A stretch of DNA of 6,373 nt from contig JAPKAJ010000126.1 of assembly GCA_028825345.1 (NCBI GenBank), positions 1 to 6,373 on the forward strand, written 5' to 3'. The notes beneath the pieces were generated by a model, which worked only from the letters and a program-made list of their open reading frames with translations, searched no databases and was not told the origin of the DNA. Numbering within the stretch: position 1 is the first letter of the stretch; each line of letters starts with the position of its first letter. Shown piece after piece: positions 6,189 through 6,373 of the stretch. The DNA is from Arenicellales bacterium. GTDB lineage: Bacteria > Pseudomonadota > Gammaproteobacteria > Arenicellales > UBA868. Position numbers and translations under genes: made by a program.

Positions 6189-6373
6189 ATGGCGCAGTTC
6201 AGACTTTTTAATTGCATCACGATATTCTTGGGACTGGTTTTCCTATGTTACGCCTCAGTTAGCGCCAGCGACCTTGAGCGTGAGCAACGCCTCATCGACG
6301 AAGTTGAGGCGAATCTTTTCTCGGGCGAACTGATCATGCTGAATGCACAAGGGACAGACTTTGCAGCTGTGGA
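6189..6373 (+). CDS. Exported protein with signal peptide, N-terminal fragment (function not established)
   Basis: Only 61 codons are present before the window ends. Residues 1-26 are a textbook Sec signal peptide: Arg5, a hydrophobic core from about 9 to 22, and a VSA-SD cleavage site after Ala26. Cys20 is not in a lipobox (preceding residues VFL), so a periplasmic or secreted protein is more likely than a lipoprotein. The mature start is charged (DLEREQRLIDEVEANLFSGE). It faintly recalls N-termini of DUF3530 / alpha-beta-hydrolase-like periplasmic proteins of gammaproteobacteria, but this is a weak recollection and no catalytic motif is in view. The start at 6189 has a weak AGAGA (6176-6180) ahead, and no other in-frame ATG lies close upstream. 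It is divergent from pncC; nothing ties it to the recA cluster. Confidence 0.75.
   Translation, partial: MAQFRLFNCITIFLGLVFLCYASVSASDLEREQRLIDEVEANLFSGELIMLNAQGTDFAAV

Overview
The window is a compact, ordinary stretch of a bacterial chromosome. It looks like a gammaproteobacterium: the RecA, AlaS and aspartokinase proteins read like those of Pseudomonas and Escherichia relatives. The neighbourhood pncC-recA-recX-alaS is the Escherichia/Pseudomonas-type arrangement, and an aspartokinase directly after alaS is the Pseudomonas-type one. Genus or species cannot be given; a free-living, possibly aquatic gammaproteobacterium is only a guess.

Layout, right to left along the minus strand, which is the direction of transcription: pncC (5484-5984, GTG start); a 200-nt gap holding the recA control region; recA (4225-5283); recX (3755-4225), whose start codon shares one base with the recA stop; a 63-nt gap; alaS (1094-3691); an 86-nt gap; and an aspartokinase gene (1-1007) that runs off the left edge. 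No convincing rho-independent terminator separates recA, recX, alaS and the aspartokinase, so at least partial co-transcription is plausible. On the plus strand, a divergent gene begins at 6189 after a 204-nt intergenic region. It encodes a protein with a clear signal peptide and runs off the right edge after 61 codons.

Functionally, recA and recX are the recombinase and its modulator. alaS charges and proofreads tRNA-Ala, the aspartokinase opens the lysine/threonine/methionine pathway, and pncC recycles nicotinamide mononucleotide. No stretch longer than 300 bases lacks a gene. No mobile element, tRNA, rRNA, CRISPR array or evident foreign DNA was seen.

I did not find a new system. The points most worth checking are: a well-placed internal ribosome-binding site and ATG inside the aspartokinase gene, at the position where class II (alpha2beta2) aspartokinases start their separate regulatory beta subunit; the lack of a canonical gammaproteobacterial SOS box before recA, with only a degenerate candidate next to a 13-bp palindrome; and two short dyads in the divergent pncC/secreted-protein intergenic region.
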